Below are positions 63,319-64,000 of a stretch of DNA of 64,000 bases, piece by piece. This DNA comes from Kineobactrum sediminis (lineage in GTDB: Bacteria > Pseudomonadota > Gammaproteobacteria > Pseudomonadales > Halieaceae): contig NZ_PKLZ01000011.1 in the NCBI RefSeq assembly GCF_002868715.1, forward strand, positions 89,823 through 153,822, read 5' to 3'. Numbering within the stretch: the first letter of the stretch is position 1; each line of letters opens with the position of its first letter. Under the pieces are notes generated by a model. It was given only the letters and a program-made list of their open reading frames with translations, ran no database searches and was not told the origin of the DNA. Both the position numbers and the translations under genes were made by a program.

Positions 63319-63999
63319 ATGGCGCCTAAGAGGAAAGTACCCAAGTCCAAAAGTCTTCGAAGACGCCCACCCGAACGCACACCAAAGTATGAGATATATA
63401 TTTTTTCTGAAGGCTCAAAAACCGAGGTTGATTATTTTGAAAAATTCCAGAAAGAGGTGGAAGCATCATTGGTTACACTGATCATCAGAGGAGGACAAGG
63501 CGATCCGCAACATTTAGTAAAAAATGCGATTGAGAAAAAGGCGGAACTAGACACATTGTCCAAAAGAAATAGAGACTCATTCAGTAAGAGATTTCAGGTA
63601 TGGGCTGTTTTTGACAAGGATGAGCACATGCATTACGACGCAGCTATAATGTCCGCCGAGGGGGCAGGAATACACGTTGCCCGATCGAATCCTTGTTTCG
63701 AACTGTGGGGTCTTTTATTGCTTCGGGCCCATGCAGCTCCGACAACACGATTCGAGCTTCAGAGAATATTAAAGACCGAAATGGTGGGGTACGACCATGA
63801 CCTCAATCCCCACTTTGTCGAAGGACGCACGAAAGATAACTATCGAGAGGCCATCGACAGAGCCGATGAGCTGCTGAGTATGCACGTAAACGCTGGGAGC
63901 CCGTATGGAAATCCATGTACTACAGTGCATACGCTCGTACATAAAATCGCAGCAAAGGGTTCTACCCCGCTTTTACGGACACTTCAAAGAAGCCCATAA
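63319..63999 (+). CDS. RloB-like protein (AbiLii-like, TOPRIM-type)
   Basis: This 226-residue protein has a basic N-terminus and the motif YEIYIFSEGSKTEVDYFEKF, in which the first Glu is conserved, then VWAVFDKDEHMHYDAA, with the DxD of TOPRIM-type nucleases. The late NPCFELWGLLLL also matches RloB. It follows the RloA-like ATPase gene directly, so the two probably form one toxin/ATPase module. The gene is complete, with its TAA ending one base before the window end. Confidence 0.82.
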   Translation: MAPKRKVPKSKSLRRRPPERTPKYEIYIFSEGSKTEVDYFEKFQKEVEASLVTLIIRGGQGDPQHLVKNAIEKKAELDTLSKRNRDSFSKRFQVWAVFDKDEHMHYDAAIMSAEGAGIHVARSNPCFELWGLLLLRAHAAPTTRFELQRILKTEMVGYDHDLNPHFVEGRTKDNYREAIDRADELLSMHVNAGSPYGNPCTTVHTLVHKIAAKGSTPLLRTLQRSP

Positions 64000-64000
64000 T

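Larger units (their letters stand above)
57166..64000. mobile_element. Integrated element at the tmRNA 3' end, right end beyond the window
   Basis: From the last base of ssrA to the window end, the genes are a P2 gpA-like replication initiator, small unknown genes, a membrane protein, an excisionase-like protein, a tyrosine integrase and an RloA/RloB pair. This content is typical of a small integrative element or phage satellite. No structural or conjugation genes are present in the visible part. No copy of the tmRNA 3' end (expected attR) is found within the window, so the right boundary is unknown. Confidence 0.8.

Overview
This window looks like the chromosome of a marine-type gammaproteobacterium. 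The housekeeping order dapB-dnaJ-dnaK-grpE-hrcA / recN / fur / bamE / rnfH-ratA / smpB-ssrA is gammaproteobacterial. The mix of acyl-CoA dehydrogenases, a flavin-dependent LLM oxidoreductase, TetR regulators, a TesB thioesterase and compatible-solute genes resembles the Halieaceae/Cellvibrionales. That family placement is inferred from gene content only.

Layout. 1-2440 (minus) is a glucosylglycerate operon: a plant-type glycerate kinase, a HAD phosphatase and a GT81 glucosyl-3-phosphoglycerate synthase cut by the window edge. 2537-6987 (minus) is aceE-aceF of pyruvate dehydrogenase. 7288-14216 holds an M16 lipoprotein peptidase, an AI-2E/PerM-type membrane protein, a TusA-like protein, a BepA-like M48 protease with TPR-like tail, and nadA. 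14488-18099 carries two GGDEF-EAL proteins. 18101-28849 is the unusual part: an exported subtilase, a small exported protein made of 13-residue YRWGIR repeats, and two very large periplasmic-propeller sensor kinases. The two kinase genes are much richer in A+T than the flanks. 28865-42502 is lipid and central-metabolism cargo: enoyl-CoA hydratase, tag, a MATE pump, a fused double-TetR regulator, tesB, a histidine phosphatase, aceK, an SDR, an LLM oxidoreductase, two acyl-CoA dehydrogenases and an alkylsulfatase-like lipoprotein. 42698-56660 is conserved core: a CnoX/YbbN-like thioredoxin, dapB, the dnaK operon with two sigma-32-type promoters, hrcA, recN, fur, bamE, rnfH, ratA, an NSS transporter, smpB, a TauE/SafE exporter and an Ldh-family dehydrogenase. 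56775-57165 is ssrA (tmRNA).

From the 3' end of ssrA to the window end lies an integrated element. It carries a P2 gpA-like HUH replication initiator, small unknown genes, a membrane protein of unknown function, an excisionase-like protein, a tyrosine integrase, and a two-gene RloA/RloB (AbiL-like) candidate defence module. The element contains a 56-nt inverted repeat inside the 3' end of the rep gene and a perfect 26-bp palindrome. Its far end is not in the window.

The best candidate for an undescribed system is 18101-28849. A secreted protease, a secreted multi-copy repeat peptide and two sensors with large periplasmic propellers could form a secrete-process-sense circuit. The sequence shows the parts and their adjacency. 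The functional link is inference.
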